Shown: positions 25,469-34,504 of the stretch, piece by piece
How the letters are laid out: each line of letters begins with the position of its first letter
Numbering within the stretch: position 1 is the stretch's first letter
Assembly (NCBI GenBank): GCA_001829495.1
Contig: MIBJ01000047.1
Coordinates: 1,443-42,794 of the forward strand
Length of the DNA: 41,352 nt
Source: Spirochaetes bacterium RBG_16_49_21
GTDB lineage: Bacteria > Spirochaetota > UBA4802 > UBA5550
Reading direction: 5' to 3'
The notes under the pieces: generated by a model
What the model saw: only the letters and a program-made list of their open reading frames with translations
Told to the model about the DNA's origin: nothing
The model's database searches: none
Made by a program: the position numbers and the translations under genes

Positions 25469-25747
25469 ATGCCGACCTATGAATATGAATGCCTTGAATG
25501 CAAGAATCGTTTTGATGTGTTTCAGTCGATCAATGACAACCCGATTGAACAGTGCATAAAATGCAACGGCAAGGTAAGAAAACTTTTCGGAAAAGCGGGG
25601 ATCATTTTTAAGGGTTCCGGTTTTTACACGACCGACTATAAGCAAAAAGAGAGGCTCGCCGGAGTGAATAAGGACGGCCGGTCGGAGGCGACGCCTGCCC
25701 GGGCGGACTCAGAATCGCATCCGGAAACGAACAGCACCAGCGACTAG
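25469..25747 (+). CDS. FmdB-family zinc-ribbon protein
   Basis: A 92-residue protein starting MPTYEYECLECKNRFDVFQS with a second pair CIKCNG near residue 32, giving the CxxC...CxxC zinc ribbon of FmdB/putative regulatory proteins. The following FKGSGFYTTDYK is also characteristic. The tail is low-complexity and polar. Members are called regulatory from one old report; the function is not firm. It stands alone between two minus-strand groups. Confidence 0.92.
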   Translation: MPTYEYECLECKNRFDVFQSINDNPIEQCIKCNGKVRKLFGKAGIIFKGSGFYTTDYKQKERLAGVNKDGRSEATPARADSESHPETNSTSD

Positions 25748-25764
25748 CACATTCCTGCACCTCG

Positions 25765-27636
25765 TTATTTCTTTGATTTTCCCTTTCTGTGCATCATCAG
25801 CTTCTTTTGGTTATAAAGGCTCATGAGGTATTTTTCAATATTTAAGATCGCCACCGGGGGTATTTTTTCGTCCTTCAATTTTTCCCCGGTAATTGAGTCG
25901 GAAAATTCACGTATGAATTCAAGGGATTGCATTATTTCCGGGGGAACCATCAGGTATTCGATATCGGGTATGAGATACTGCTGGCTTCTGTTCGGATACA
26001 GGATTTTCCTGGCGTTGTATATGGGGATAACGGTCTTGATGTTGAGCTTTCTGATGTCATTTATTATGATTTCAATGCTCGATTCATTGGCCGGGAGAAG
26101 CTCAATGTAGTTGGACAGCGGAATGATATTCCCGGGGCTGTTTTTAATTCTGTACAGTATGCTCTTGACCTCCCGTGAAATGAAGGTTCGGGAATCCGCT
26201 GCGGGGATGTGATCGCGCTCCTCTTTCGGCACCCGCAGTTTTACGTTTTCTTTTTTAAAGGTAAACAATGTCGTTAGAAAGTCCGCAATCGCCGATAATA
26301 GGGATCTCCTTTTTATAAAAATCCTCTCTTCTTTAGCAAGCGTCGAACCAACTGCAATGCTCTTCTGGTATCCTTCATATTCATCGATTAATTGTTCGAG
26401 CAGCTTTATATCGTCTTCAATGCCGATGACATTCTTGAGCTTCTCTTCGGAATTCAGCAGATTTTTCCCCGCATTGCACAGGATTGTAAATTCATCGAAC
26501 ATTTTTTCTTTTTCGGAATAGCTCAATCCGTCCATATTTTCCTGTTGATACAATATTTTATCGTGGAGTTCCGAAAATCTTGGCAGGAGCTGCTCCCCAT
26601 CGATCAGGTAGGTGATCCCATCTTCGTCTTTATAGGTGAGAATTTTATACTTGATCGCCTGTTCGTGGGCCCATTTCGACAGCTTGTCTTCAGTGATCTC
26701 CGTGAATATGGAGGCCAGCGTCCCGATGGTGGACAGATTGTTTTCTTTTATATAGGCCGCGATATCATTGCTGGCCGTAATGAGGGGATCAATGACGCTT
26801 TCGACTTTCAGCAGGCATATTCTCAGGGAATTGAAGTTTTTTACTTCCGTAAGCTCCGCTGCCGAAAGCGAAGAGGCGATATCATCCAGGAGGATATTCA
26901 GCAGATAATCGAGTTTCGTATCTTTATAGTCGCTGAAGTCGGCGTTGAGGATTCCGAACTTTTTCAATCTCCTATTGATCGGAACCGCATTGCCTGAAAT
27001 AATATTTTTTATTTTTTCAATAGTGACGGTTTTTTTTACCGCATTGTAATTGTCCTTGTGAAAGCAGAAGTCCTCGGTGATTTCATTATTCTGCTTGTTG
27101 ATGATGTAGTTCTTAAACGTAAAGACGGTGGCTCCCAGCTCGGTTTTGATTATCTGGGAGAGGAGGTTCCGCTCTTTAGTCTTCCTGAGGAGCTTGGTCA
27201 GATTAAAAAGCCTGAATTGGCTGATCAGATTCAGAAAGTTTACAAGCGACTGCCGGTTTCGCTCCTCCTGAAAGCGGTTGTATTCGTCGTTGCTGAGCAA
27301 TACGGTGAATTCCCGCTCCTCGGTAATCGACAATTTTTTGCTCTCGGGCTCTACGGTAAAGTAAAAAGTAATAAGGGATTTCAACTGGTCAGGGTAATTT
27401 TTTACTACTAAGTTAACCAGGGTGGCTATAGTTTTATTTCTCATAAACGTGAACGGAATTTTGATATTCCGCGACGTCTTCAAATCCTCAATGGTCGCAA
27501 AATGGCCGATCCCTGTCTTGAGCACATTGTTCTGGCAGGTCATGATTTCATTCAAGACTTCAAAAATATGTGGTTCCCGCGCAATATGCGAGTGGAGAAA
27601 GGGAAATCGTTTGTCCTGGATATATTCTCGCGCCAT
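25765..27636 (-). CDS. unrecognised 623-residue helical protein
   Basis: A large, lysine- and glutamate-rich, mainly helical protein with no signal peptide or membrane segment and no motif I can name. The N-terminus is MAREYIQDKRFPFLHSHIAR. A central part (about residues 240-440) looks like helical bundle, including ENMDGLSYSEKEKMFDEFTI and EEKLKNVIGIEDDIKLLEQL. The C-terminal region has a PIYNARKILYPNRSQQYLIP segment and ends in a basic KKLMMHRKGKSKK. GGAG lies six bases before the ATG and overlaps the end of the PCMT gene, three bases upstream, so the two are co-translated. The region is more AT-rich than its neighbours. Confidence 0.85.
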   Translation of the reverse strand: MAREYIQDKRFPFLHSHIAREPHIFEVLNEIMTCQNNVLKTGIGHFATIEDLKTSRNIKIPFTFMRNKTIATLVNLVVKNYPDQLKSLITFYFTVEPESKKLSITEEREFTVLLSNDEYNRFQEERNRQSLVNFLNLISQFRLFNLTKLLRKTKERNLLSQIIKTELGATVFTFKNYIINKQNNEITEDFCFHKDNYNAVKKTVTIEKIKNIISGNAVPINRRLKKFGILNADFSDYKDTKLDYLLNILLDDIASSLSAAELTEVKNFNSLRICLLKVESVIDPLITASNDIAAYIKENNLSTIGTLASIFTEITEDKLSKWAHEQAIKYKILTYKDEDGITYLIDGEQLLPRFSELHDKILYQQENMDGLSYSEKEKMFDEFTILCNAGKNLLNSEEKLKNVIGIEDDIKLLEQLIDEYEGYQKSIAVGSTLAKEERIFIKRRSLLSAIADFLTTLFTFKKENVKLRVPKEERDHIPAADSRTFISREVKSILYRIKNSPGNIIPLSNYIELLPANESSIEIIINDIRKLNIKTVIPIYNARKILYPNRSQQYLIPDIEYLMVPPEIMQSLEFIREFSDSITGEKLKDEKIPPVAILNIEKYLMSLYNQKKLMMHRKGKSKK

Positions 27637-27639
27637 CGT

Positions 27640-28344
27640 TTACTCCGATCCACGTATCATCGGTACAAACCGCACGTAGGTAACGGTTTTTTTGGTAATT
27701 GTTCCCTTGTTTTTTGTAATTTTTATCAGCTCTTGAGTGAAGTCTCCTTCCGGAGCGACCAGAATGCCGCCGTCCGCAAGTTGATCTATCAGGGTCTGCG
27801 GTATTTTTGGCGGGGATGCCGTGAGCATAATGACGTCAAACGGGGCCTTTTCAGGCCAGCCGAGATATCCGTCGCCCGTCCGGATTTCGATATTATGGTA
27901 GCCGAGTTCTTTCAGTTTCTGGCGCGCGCTCTTCGCCAGTGGATCAACGATTTCAATGCTGTAGACCTGTTTCGCCAGCAGCGAGAAAATCGCAGCCTGG
28001 TAGCCGGATCCGGTGCCTATTTCCAGGACTTTTTCATTCCCCTTCAGCTCGCAGAGCTCGGTCATAAGGGCGACAATATACGGCTGGGAAATGGTCTGTC
28101 CATGGCCGATGGGCAGCGGATGGTCCTCGTATGCGCTCGCTACATGATGGCCGGGAATAAATTTATGCCGTTCAACCTTCCTCATGGCTTCCAGTACCCG
28201 CAGGTCGCTTACACCGCGGGCCTCAATCTGATTTTTTACCATGAGTTCGCGAAGCCGTTCCATAGAGGTTTCTCCTTCACTGGTGCACGTGGCCGTCATC
28301 AGGATGCATATGGTGAGTATTAATGTCAAAGTAATTCCACACAT
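27640..28344 (-). CDS. pcm: protein-L-isoaspartate O-methyltransferase, possibly exported
   Basis: Repairs isoaspartyl residues in damaged proteins using S-adenosylmethionine. Motifs seen: PIGHGQTISQPYIVALMTEL (about residues 77-96), the SAM loop VLEIGTGSGYQAAIFSLLAK, then GDGYLGWPEKAPFDVIMLTA, GGILVAPEGD. The long frame adds a hydrophobic N-terminus (GITLTLILTICILMTATCTS) that would be a signal peptide. No ribosome site precedes that start at 28344, but AAGGAG lies eight bases before the internal ATG at 28263, which yields a normal cytoplasmic enzyme of 207 residues. Both forms are possible; periplasmic PCMTs with signal peptides are known. Confidence 0.93.
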   Translation of the reverse strand: MCGITLTLILTICILMTATCTSEGETSMERLRELMVKNQIEARGVSDLRVLEAMRKVERHKFIPGHHVASAYEDHPLPIGHGQTISQPYIVALMTELCELKGNEKVLEIGTGSGYQAAIFSLLAKQVYSIEIVDPLAKSARQKLKELGYHNIEIRTGDGYLGWPEKAPFDVIMLTASPPKIPQTLIDQLADGGILVAPEGDFTQELIKITKNKGTITKKTVTYVRFVPMIRGSE

Positions 28345-28405
28345 GGCAATTAGGAGCGAAGCTCCCGCTTTTGATTGCAGCCGTAGGCTGTGCTAAGAAT
28401 AATTA

Positions 28406-28435
28406 TTGCTTTACAAAAGATTCTATTATTATAAT
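28406..28435 (+). promoter_or_regulatory. candidate promoter in the pcm/gerMN divergent region
   Basis: TTGCTT (28406-28411) and a perfect TATAAT (28430-28435) are 18 bases apart. This region is very AT-rich and nearly palindromic (TATTATTATAATAGTATTA), so it may also serve the pcm gene on the other strand. The leader to gerMN would be about 180 bases and holds no gene. Confidence 0.4.
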
Positions 28436-28620
28436 AGTATTATACAGAGTTAATTAGTCAACTTTTATATTAGCAAAAAGCATCATTATATCCCGGTCGG
28501 CGAAATCCCAACTCCTGCCCGCATCTCCCTGTGCAAGATAAGGGGATAGAGGAATTGAAGAGCCCCTTTTCTTACACACGTGTGGGTAGACGTTAGGGCG
28601 GAATCCGGGGGAGGGGAAGC

Positions 28621-29394
28621 ATGGCGAAAAACAGCGGAAACTCATCGCGGAAAAAGGCCGGCGCCAAGGCTAAGCCTAAAACATCCAAACCGGCAAATCC
28701 GGTCAACCGGAGAGTGAAGGGCGGGAAAGGGCGGAATCCGGCCTATGTCCTCGTCATCATGGGCCTTTTGACCGTGCTGGCCGTGCTGGTGAACAGATTT
28801 TATGAAAAAACCGGGCCCGTACTGAAAAAAGATCAGAATAAATTCTCCAATTCAGAGGATCTGAGAAAAACCGCGGAGCCGGGCAATGATGCAGGTATGA
28901 AGCCGGAACAAAGGGATACGGGCCATTTGAAGGATTCGAAGAATGAGATTATTGAAAAGACCTCAAAAGAAAAGCCCGGCCAAGAGGATATTAAATTATT
29001 TTTTATAAAATTCAACGAAAAGACGGAAAAGATGTATCTGTCGTCGGTTCCCCGGAAGGTTGAAAAAAAATCACTTCTTGAAAACGCCATGAAGGAATTA
29101 ATAAAAGGCCCAACGCCCTCGGAAAAAAAGAAGGGCCTGTTGACCGCAGTTCCGCACGACCTGAAGCTGAACAGCGTACGGATAAAGAACAGAACAGCTG
29201 AGCTCGATTTTAACGGCACAATAGAGCGGGGTGCGAGCGGCAGCATTTTATTGAACAGAATTGATCAGATCGTTTATACCGCAACCCAGTTTCACACGGT
29301 GAACAGCGTTATTATAAAGATCAATGGGAAGAAACAGGAAGCCCTTGGAGCGGACGGTCTGTCCATAGGAGGTCCGCTCCAAAGGAGAGAGTGA
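28621..29394 (+). CDS. membrane-anchored GerMN-domain protein
   Basis: 257 residues. A basic N-terminus (about residues 1-40), one membrane helix (YVLVIMGLLTVLAVLVNRF, about 41-59), a polar linker to about 120, then a GerMN domain to the end: IKLFFIKFNEKTEKMYLSSV, LLENAMKELIKGPTPSEKKK, then AELDFNGTIERGASGSILLN and IDQIVYTATQFHTVNSVIIK. GerMN domains occur in spore germination and envelope proteins; nothing here suggests sporulation. It overlaps the next start by one base. Confidence 0.9.
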   Translation: MAKNSGNSSRKKAGAKAKPKTSKPANPVNRRVKGGKGRNPAYVLVIMGLLTVLAVLVNRFYEKTGPVLKKDQNKFSNSEDLRKTAEPGNDAGMKPEQRDTGHLKDSKNEIIEKTSKEKPGQEDIKLFFIKFNEKTEKMYLSSVPRKVEKKSLLENAMKELIKGPTPSEKKKGLLTAVPHDLKLNSVRIKNRTAELDFNGTIERGASGSILLNRIDQIVYTATQFHTVNSVIIKINGKKQEALGADGLSIGGPLQRRE

Positions 29395-29915
29395 TGGCTG
29401 CGCTCGAGATAGAGATAAAGGCCTATTGCGATGATCGCGCGAAGGTTGCCGAAAGGCTTAAAGCCCTGGGGGCACGGCATATCGGCCTTGTTACTGAAAG
29501 GGACTTGTACCTGAATCATCCGGCTCGTGATTTTAAAAACACCGACGAAGCCTTGCGGATACGGCAGGCCAACGGCAGGGCGATCCTCACGTACAAAGGA
29601 CCAAAACTCAGCGCCGTAGCAAAGACGCGGCTTGAGCAGGAGGTCGCTGTGGACGACTTCGACTCCCTTTTGAACATACTCCAATATCTCGGATTTCATG
29701 AGGCGGGATCGGTCGTTAAGATGCGGGAGATTTATCTTTTCGACGAGATTACTATCTGCCTCGATGAGGTCGAGAGTCTGGGATTTTTTGTCGAGCTGGA
29801 GAAGAAGGGCTCGGAGCGCGAGCAGGCCGAGGGGGAGCTCTTCAGCCTGGCTGCGGATCTCGGGTTAGACCGGTTTGAGCGCCGGTCGTATCTTGAGCTG
29901 AAATATAATATTTGA
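29394..29915 (+). CDS. CYTH-domain protein, class IV adenylate cyclase (CyaB)-like
   Basis: A 173-residue CYTH protein. The signature ExExK appears at the N-terminus (ALEIEIKAY), followed by RIRQANGRAILTYKGPK near residue 60 and the C-terminal VELEKKG. The fold covers class IV adenylate cyclase and thiamine or tripolyphosphatases; the length and the E-rich C-terminus favour the CyaB group. AAGGAG lies before the ATG. The single-base overlap with the GerMN gene (TGATG) indicates coupling. Confidence 0.88.
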   Translation: MAALEIEIKAYCDDRAKVAERLKALGARHIGLVTERDLYLNHPARDFKNTDEALRIRQANGRAILTYKGPKLSAVAKTRLEQEVAVDDFDSLLNILQYLGFHEAGSVVKMREIYLFDEITICLDEVESLGFFVELEKKGSEREQAEGELFSLAADLGLDRFERRSYLELKYNI

Positions 29916-29930
29916 TTTCAACTCTCCGCG

Positions 29931-29982
29931 AATCATCCTTGTAATTTGAAACATTATCTTTCAAAATGCAAGGATGATTTTT
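29931..29982 (+). terminator. strong intrinsic terminator after the CYTH gene
   Basis: AATCATCCTTG and CAAGGATGATT form an 11-base stem, with an inner TTTGAAA/TTTCAAA stem and a seven-base loop, directly followed by a T run. It lies between convergent genes (gerMN-CYTH and pheT). On the minus strand it is not followed by Ts. Confidence 0.8.
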
Positions 29983-30043
29983 CACATTTTGGGGTGAGTC
30001 TCTAAAGGAGCGTACGGAGCGTTGCGACGGCCCCTGAAAAGCA

Positions 30044-32440
30044 CTATCGAAGCTGAAAGCCGCTCTTGATGAGCAGGGTGATGATGTTTTTCTGCAGCTT
30101 TTCAATTTCATCCGGCGTCAGGGTTCGGTCTCTGGAGGCGAACGTTACCTTCAGGGAAACCGATTTTTTCCCTTCAGGAATAGGGGGCCCGGCATACACG
30201 GAAACCACGTCGACGCCCTGTATTAATTCGCTGTTACTTTGCTCAATGATCGAGCATATATCGCGGCTGTATACGGTCTGATCTGCAATAACGCTCACCT
30301 CAAAAGGCACCTCCGGGTATTTCTGCAGCTCGATGAATCCCTGGTCGCGTTTTTTCGCCTCGAACAGGGAATTCACGCAGATGTCGAACAGGGCTGCCGC
30401 GCCCGTGATGTCGAATTCCCGTGCCGTTTCAGGATGGAGCTCGAATAGATATCCTGCCGGCGCGCTTTCAACCAGCAGCGCCATTGATCTGGCGGGATGG
30501 GCGTAGGGGGGGAGCTTCTTTCCCTCCGGGATCAGTGCGTAATCCGCAACCCGGAGTTTCGCCATGATGCCGCTCACGATTTTTTTAATATCGTAGAAAA
30601 GCAGATCGTCGGGTTTTTTCCGGTACACGGCTCCGGTCACCATAGTTTTCTCTTGTGCAAGCTCAGGGGATGTCCGGTCATTTTTGATATAGACCCTCCC
30701 CAGCTCATAGATGAGAAATTCGTCCCCGTAGCGCGCATTGAGCTTAAGGACATTGACGATATCGGGAAGGAGGCTTCTCCTGAGCCTGTCCTGCTCGCTG
30801 GAGAGCGGATTGCGCAAGCGGAGCTCCGCATCCTCGTTTATTTTCAATTTATTGAGGGTCTCTTCTCCGGTAAATGAATAGCCGCTTACCTCGATCATGT
30901 TATGATTGCCGGAAAGGATACTCTTGATTTTCCGCTCGAACAGCCTGAATTGATTCCTGGGGGGCGTTTCGCACGACACCCGGGGCGCCTTCGGGACGAT
31001 ATTGCCGTAGCCGTAAATCCTTCCGACCTCCTCCACGATATCTTCAGGTATGGATATATCCTTGGTGGCCCGGTACCGGGGAACCTCGATGGACAGGCTT
31101 TTACCCTTTGAGCGTATCTTGAAATCAAGGCCGGAGAGAATTTCCCTGATGCGGTTGTCGTCTATATCCTGTCCGAGCCGTTTGCGGATGAAATCGGCGT
31201 CAGTGCTGATAACGATTGTATTCTGTTTCTTCGGATAGGCGTCTATGATCTTCGTTACCGCATGCGCTCCGGGAATGATGCGCTTTATAAGCTCATAGCT
31301 GCGCAGGAGCGCGGGTACGGTGAGCTCGGGAGAGAGCGATTTCTCAAACCGTATGGCTGCCTCTGTCCGGTGGCTGTAGCGGTTGGCGGTCTTTCTGATG
31401 TTCACCGGATTGAAATTGGCGGCCTCGAGTACGATCTCCGTGGTGGAATCGTCAATCTCACTGTTACCTCCGCCCATCACTCCGGCGAGGGCTATCGCGC
31501 CCTTTGAGTCTGCTATGACGATATCCTCGGGAAACAGGGAAAAGACCTGGCCGTCCAGGGTCGTGAGATGCTCGTTTTCCCGGGCCATCCGCACCAGAAT
31601 TTCCGGCCCGGAGAGCTTTTCTTGGTCAAACGCGTGCATGGGCTCGCCCAGCTCGGCCATGACATAGTTGGTGATATCGACGATATTGTTGATGGGACGC
31701 ATGCCGATCGACTGGAGCATGGCCTTGAGCCAGTCGGGCGATTCCCGGATCACCACACCGGCCACGGCGAGGCCGCTGTAACGGGGGGCTGCTTCAGGGC
31801 TCAAGATCTTCACGGATAATTTTGAATCCGCCTTGAGCTCGTCGACAAGGCTCATGTCCACGACGCTGGTGAAGGGCCTGTTATACAACGCGCTGATCTC
31901 GCGGGCAAAGCCCTCATGGCTCCAGAGATCCGGCCGGTGCGTTATGGACTTATTGTCGATCTCGAATCGCACGTCTACCCTATGGGGGAAAAGCTCCGAC
32001 AGGGGGATTCCGACTCTTGTTTCAGGCGGCAGTATCATGATGCCGGAATGATCGTCAGAGATGCCGAGCTCACGCTCCGAGCAGAGCATGCCCTCCGACT
32101 CCTGGCCGCGGATTTTCGCCTTATTGATAAGCATATTTTCGCCCAGCCTGGTGCCGACCATTGCCAGGGCCACGATGTCGCCTTTTTTATGGTTACGGGC
32201 TCCGCAAACCACCCGGTATTTTTTATTTCCGGTATCAACATCAACCAGAGAAAGCGCATCAGCGTTCGGATGAGGTTGAAGCCCCGCTATTTTGGCGGTA
32301 TAGACCGTGCGGAAGTGCGCGTTGACCTGTTCGACGGAATCGATCTCCGCGGTCGACATGGTGAGTCGGAGCGCCAGCTCCTCCAACGGTATGTCGCTCG
32401 TAGCTACCATTTGCGACAGGATGTTCAGTGACAGGTGCAT
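30044..32440 (-). CDS. pheT: phenylalanyl-tRNA synthetase beta subunit
   Basis: Beta subunit (798 residues) of the heterotetrameric PheRS. The N-terminal tRNA-binding domain (about residues 40-150, with VVCGARNHKKGDIVALAMVG), B3/B4 editing region, SYSFTGEETLNKL core near 515 and a C-terminal FDX-ACB anticodon-binding domain are all in order. Length is normal. The start ATG lies 25 bases after pheS. The end (LLIKSGFQLR) agrees with known family ends. Confidence 0.96.
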   Translation of the reverse strand: MHLSLNILSQMVATSDIPLEELALRLTMSTAEIDSVEQVNAHFRTVYTAKIAGLQPHPNADALSLVDVDTGNKKYRVVCGARNHKKGDIVALAMVGTRLGENMLINKAKIRGQESEGMLCSERELGISDDHSGIMILPPETRVGIPLSELFPHRVDVRFEIDNKSITHRPDLWSHEGFAREISALYNRPFTSVVDMSLVDELKADSKLSVKILSPEAAPRYSGLAVAGVVIRESPDWLKAMLQSIGMRPINNIVDITNYVMAELGEPMHAFDQEKLSGPEILVRMARENEHLTTLDGQVFSLFPEDIVIADSKGAIALAGVMGGGNSEIDDSTTEIVLEAANFNPVNIRKTANRYSHRTEAAIRFEKSLSPELTVPALLRSYELIKRIIPGAHAVTKIIDAYPKKQNTIVISTDADFIRKRLGQDIDDNRIREILSGLDFKIRSKGKSLSIEVPRYRATKDISIPEDIVEEVGRIYGYGNIVPKAPRVSCETPPRNQFRLFERKIKSILSGNHNMIEVSGYSFTGEETLNKLKINEDAELRLRNPLSSEQDRLRRSLLPDIVNVLKLNARYGDEFLIYELGRVYIKNDRTSPELAQEKTMVTGAVYRKKPDDLLFYDIKKIVSGIMAKLRVADYALIPEGKKLPPYAHPARSMALLVESAPAGYLFELHPETAREFDITGAAALFDICVNSLFEAKKRDQGFIELQKYPEVPFEVSVIADQTVYSRDICSIIEQSNSELIQGVDVVSVYAGPPIPEGKKSVSLKVTFASRDRTLTPDEIEKLQKNIITLLIKSGFQLR

Positions 32441-32465
32441 GCGCTTTCTATAAAACCAGCCTTTA

Positions 32466-33497
32466 TCAGAATTGCTTCAAAAAGCGGATATCCCCGCTCA
32501 GGAAATGGCGGATGTCGTTTATGCCGTATTTCATCATGACCAGCCGGTTAAGGCCCAGGCCGAATGCGAAGCCCGACCACTCTTCAGGGTTGATACCGCC
32601 CATGCGCAGCACATTGGGATGAACCAGGCCGCACGGCAGAAGCTCCACCCAGCCGGACTGCTTGCACACGCTGCAGCCCGCCCCGTCGCAGATGAGGCAG
32701 TGTATGTCGAGCTCGAACCCCGGCTCCACAAAGGGGAAGTAGCCCGGCCTCAAGCGCACCGCGACATCGCGCTGAAAGATTTCTTTTAAAAGCTGCTTCA
32801 TCACGAATATCAGGTGCGCCACGGTGATCTCCCGGTCGACCATCATTCCCTCCACCTGGTAAAAGGTGTTTTCATGGGAGGCGTCCGTGCTCTCGTACCG
32901 GAACACGCGGCCGGGCCCGACGATCCGGAATGGAGGACTCACCTTTTCCATGCCGCGTATCTGAATTGCAGAGGTGTGCGTCCGGAGTAAATTCCCGTCT
33001 TCCGTCCAGAAGGTATCCTGCATGTCCCGCGCCGGGTGATGCCGGGGCATGTTCAGGGCCTCGAAGTTGTAATAGTCGGTCTCGACCTCAGGGCCGTCCA
33101 GAATCTCGAACCCCATTGAGGTAAAGATATCCTCGATCTCGTACTGTATCTGGGATATCGGATGGAGCCTTCCCAGGTTCTCGCGCTCGGTCGCGCTCTC
33201 GCTGTCAAGCGTCACATCGATCAATTGCTTGCGGAGCAGATCGCTGCCGATGGTTTTCGATAATTCGTTTTTCTTGTCTTCCAGGCCGGATTCGATCTCA
33301 TTTTTATATTGATTTGAGAGCTTCCCGATGGAAGCCCGCCGTTCAGCGGGAATATTCCCCAGAGAGCGGAGTATGAGGGTGAGGCTTCCTTTTCTGCCGA
33401 GATATTGTATGCGTATTTCCTCAAGGATGTCGATGCTGTCCGCTGATTGTATGGCTGACAGGGCGGTGGCGCGTATTTCGGCTAGTTGGTGTTCCAT
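32466..33497 (-). CDS. pheS: phenylalanyl-tRNA synthetase alpha subunit
   Basis: Alpha subunit, catalytic class II synthetase domain (343 residues). Motif 2 is FRYESTDASHENTFYQVEG and motif 3 is GFAFGLGLNRLVMMKYGI; GGMGFEVLDGPEVETDYYNF-type sequence (FEILDGPEVETDYYNFEALN) precedes the active site. The ATG at 33497 begins MEHQLAEIRATA, as in the family; the longer frame to TTG 33533 adds residues that look non-coding. No Shine-Dalgarno is visible before it, but TTGACT lies at 33535-33540 on this strand. Confidence 0.96.
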   Translation of the reverse strand: MEHQLAEIRATALSAIQSADSIDILEEIRIQYLGRKGSLTLILRSLGNIPAERRASIGKLSNQYKNEIESGLEDKKNELSKTIGSDLLRKQLIDVTLDSESATERENLGRLHPISQIQYEIEDIFTSMGFEILDGPEVETDYYNFEALNMPRHHPARDMQDTFWTEDGNLLRTHTSAIQIRGMEKVSPPFRIVGPGRVFRYESTDASHENTFYQVEGMMVDREITVAHLIFVMKQLLKEIFQRDVAVRLRPGYFPFVEPGFELDIHCLICDGAGCSVCKQSGWVELLPCGLVHPNVLRMGGINPEEWSGFAFGLGLNRLVMMKYGINDIRHFLSGDIRFLKQF

Positions 33498-33548
33498 AGG
33501 ATTTAAAAGACAGCTATGTTTAACCGAGTACAAAAGTCAAGAAAAATG

Positions 33549-34499
33549 TTAATCACTTGAATTCAAGTCAATGGCGATCTTCACCGCGCCGAAGGTGGGA
33601 ATCTTATGAGGGTGTTTCAGCGGAATATACCGCACGTTTTCCTTCAAGCCTTTCAAGGCCCGCTCGTTCACCACTTTTTTGGCAACCGGAAGAATGAGCT
33701 TGGATGCGCGTGACAGTCCGCCGCCGAAGACTATGGCTTCAGGGTTGAAGATGTTCACGAGATTTGCCAGCCCGATCCCCAGGTATGTCGAATACTCGTC
33801 AAAAATCTCGAGAGCCAGCCTGTCTTTGTTGAGGGCTTCTTCATGGATCAGAAGCGGCGTGAGATCCTCATTCCTGATTCTTGCGCCGATTGAGGAATCT
33901 TTTCTTCTTTTCAGCTTCGACCGCGCCAGCTCAACCATTCCGGTCGCTGATGCGTACCGCTCCCAGCATCCCCTGCTGCCGCAGCCGCACCGTTTTCCGT
34001 CAGGATCAATGCTCATATGCCCGATTTCCATTGCATTCCCTGAAATCCCGGTATAGATAGTATCGTGAAGGACCAGGCCGCCGCCTATGCCGGTACCCAG
34101 GGTGATCATGATCCAGGTGCGGAACCTATCCCCGATCTCCTTCCACCGGGCGCCGATAAGCGCGACGGTCGCGTCGTTTTCCAAAACAACCTTGATGCCG
34201 GCACGCCTTTCAATATTCTTTGCGAGAGGATGATTTTGAAATACCGGTATGTTGGGGGATTTCAGGACTATTCCCCTGTCCCTGTCGATTGGGCCCGGTG
34301 TTCCGATGCCGACAGCGTTAATATCCCTCGTTTGGAGGGACGCGGATGCGGCAAGGGCTCCAATGAGGTCATAGATACTCTCATCTATCTCTTGTGCGGT
34401 TTTCAGCGTGTCGATCTGCTTAAAGCTTAATTCCCTTCCGGAATGATCGGCCATAAGGCCCTTGATCGTTGTTCCGCCGATATCGATTCCTATATACAT
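33549..34499 (-). CDS. ROK-family sugar kinase (glucokinase-like)
   Basis: Phosphorylates glucose or a related hexose with ATP. The ATP motif GIDIGGTTIKG (about residues 4-14), the second phosphate motif GTGIGGGLVLH, the catalytic GxEIGH region (GNAMEIGHMSID) and the zinc-binding CGCGSRGCWE are complete, so the protein should be active. At 316 residues it has the size of bacterial glucokinases. The start at 34499 has GGTGA five bases upstream; the carboxypeptidase gene ends there. Confidence 0.92.
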   Translation of the reverse strand: MYIGIDIGGTTIKGLMADHSGRELSFKQIDTLKTAQEIDESIYDLIGALAASASLQTRDINAVGIGTPGPIDRDRGIVLKSPNIPVFQNHPLAKNIERRAGIKVVLENDATVALIGARWKEIGDRFRTWIMITLGTGIGGGLVLHDTIYTGISGNAMEIGHMSIDPDGKRCGCGSRGCWERYASATGMVELARSKLKRRKDSSIGARIRNEDLTPLLIHEEALNKDRLALEIFDEYSTYLGIGLANLVNIFNPEAIVFGGGLSRASKLILPVAKKVVNERALKGLKENVRYIPLKHPHKIPTFGAVKIAIDLNSSD

Positions 34500-34504
34500 G
34501 CAAA

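Noticed and set aside
28454-28645. 63-codon minus-strand frame in the gerMN leader
   Set aside because: Low-complexity Pro/Ser/Cys content, no ribosome site and overlap with the gerMN start.
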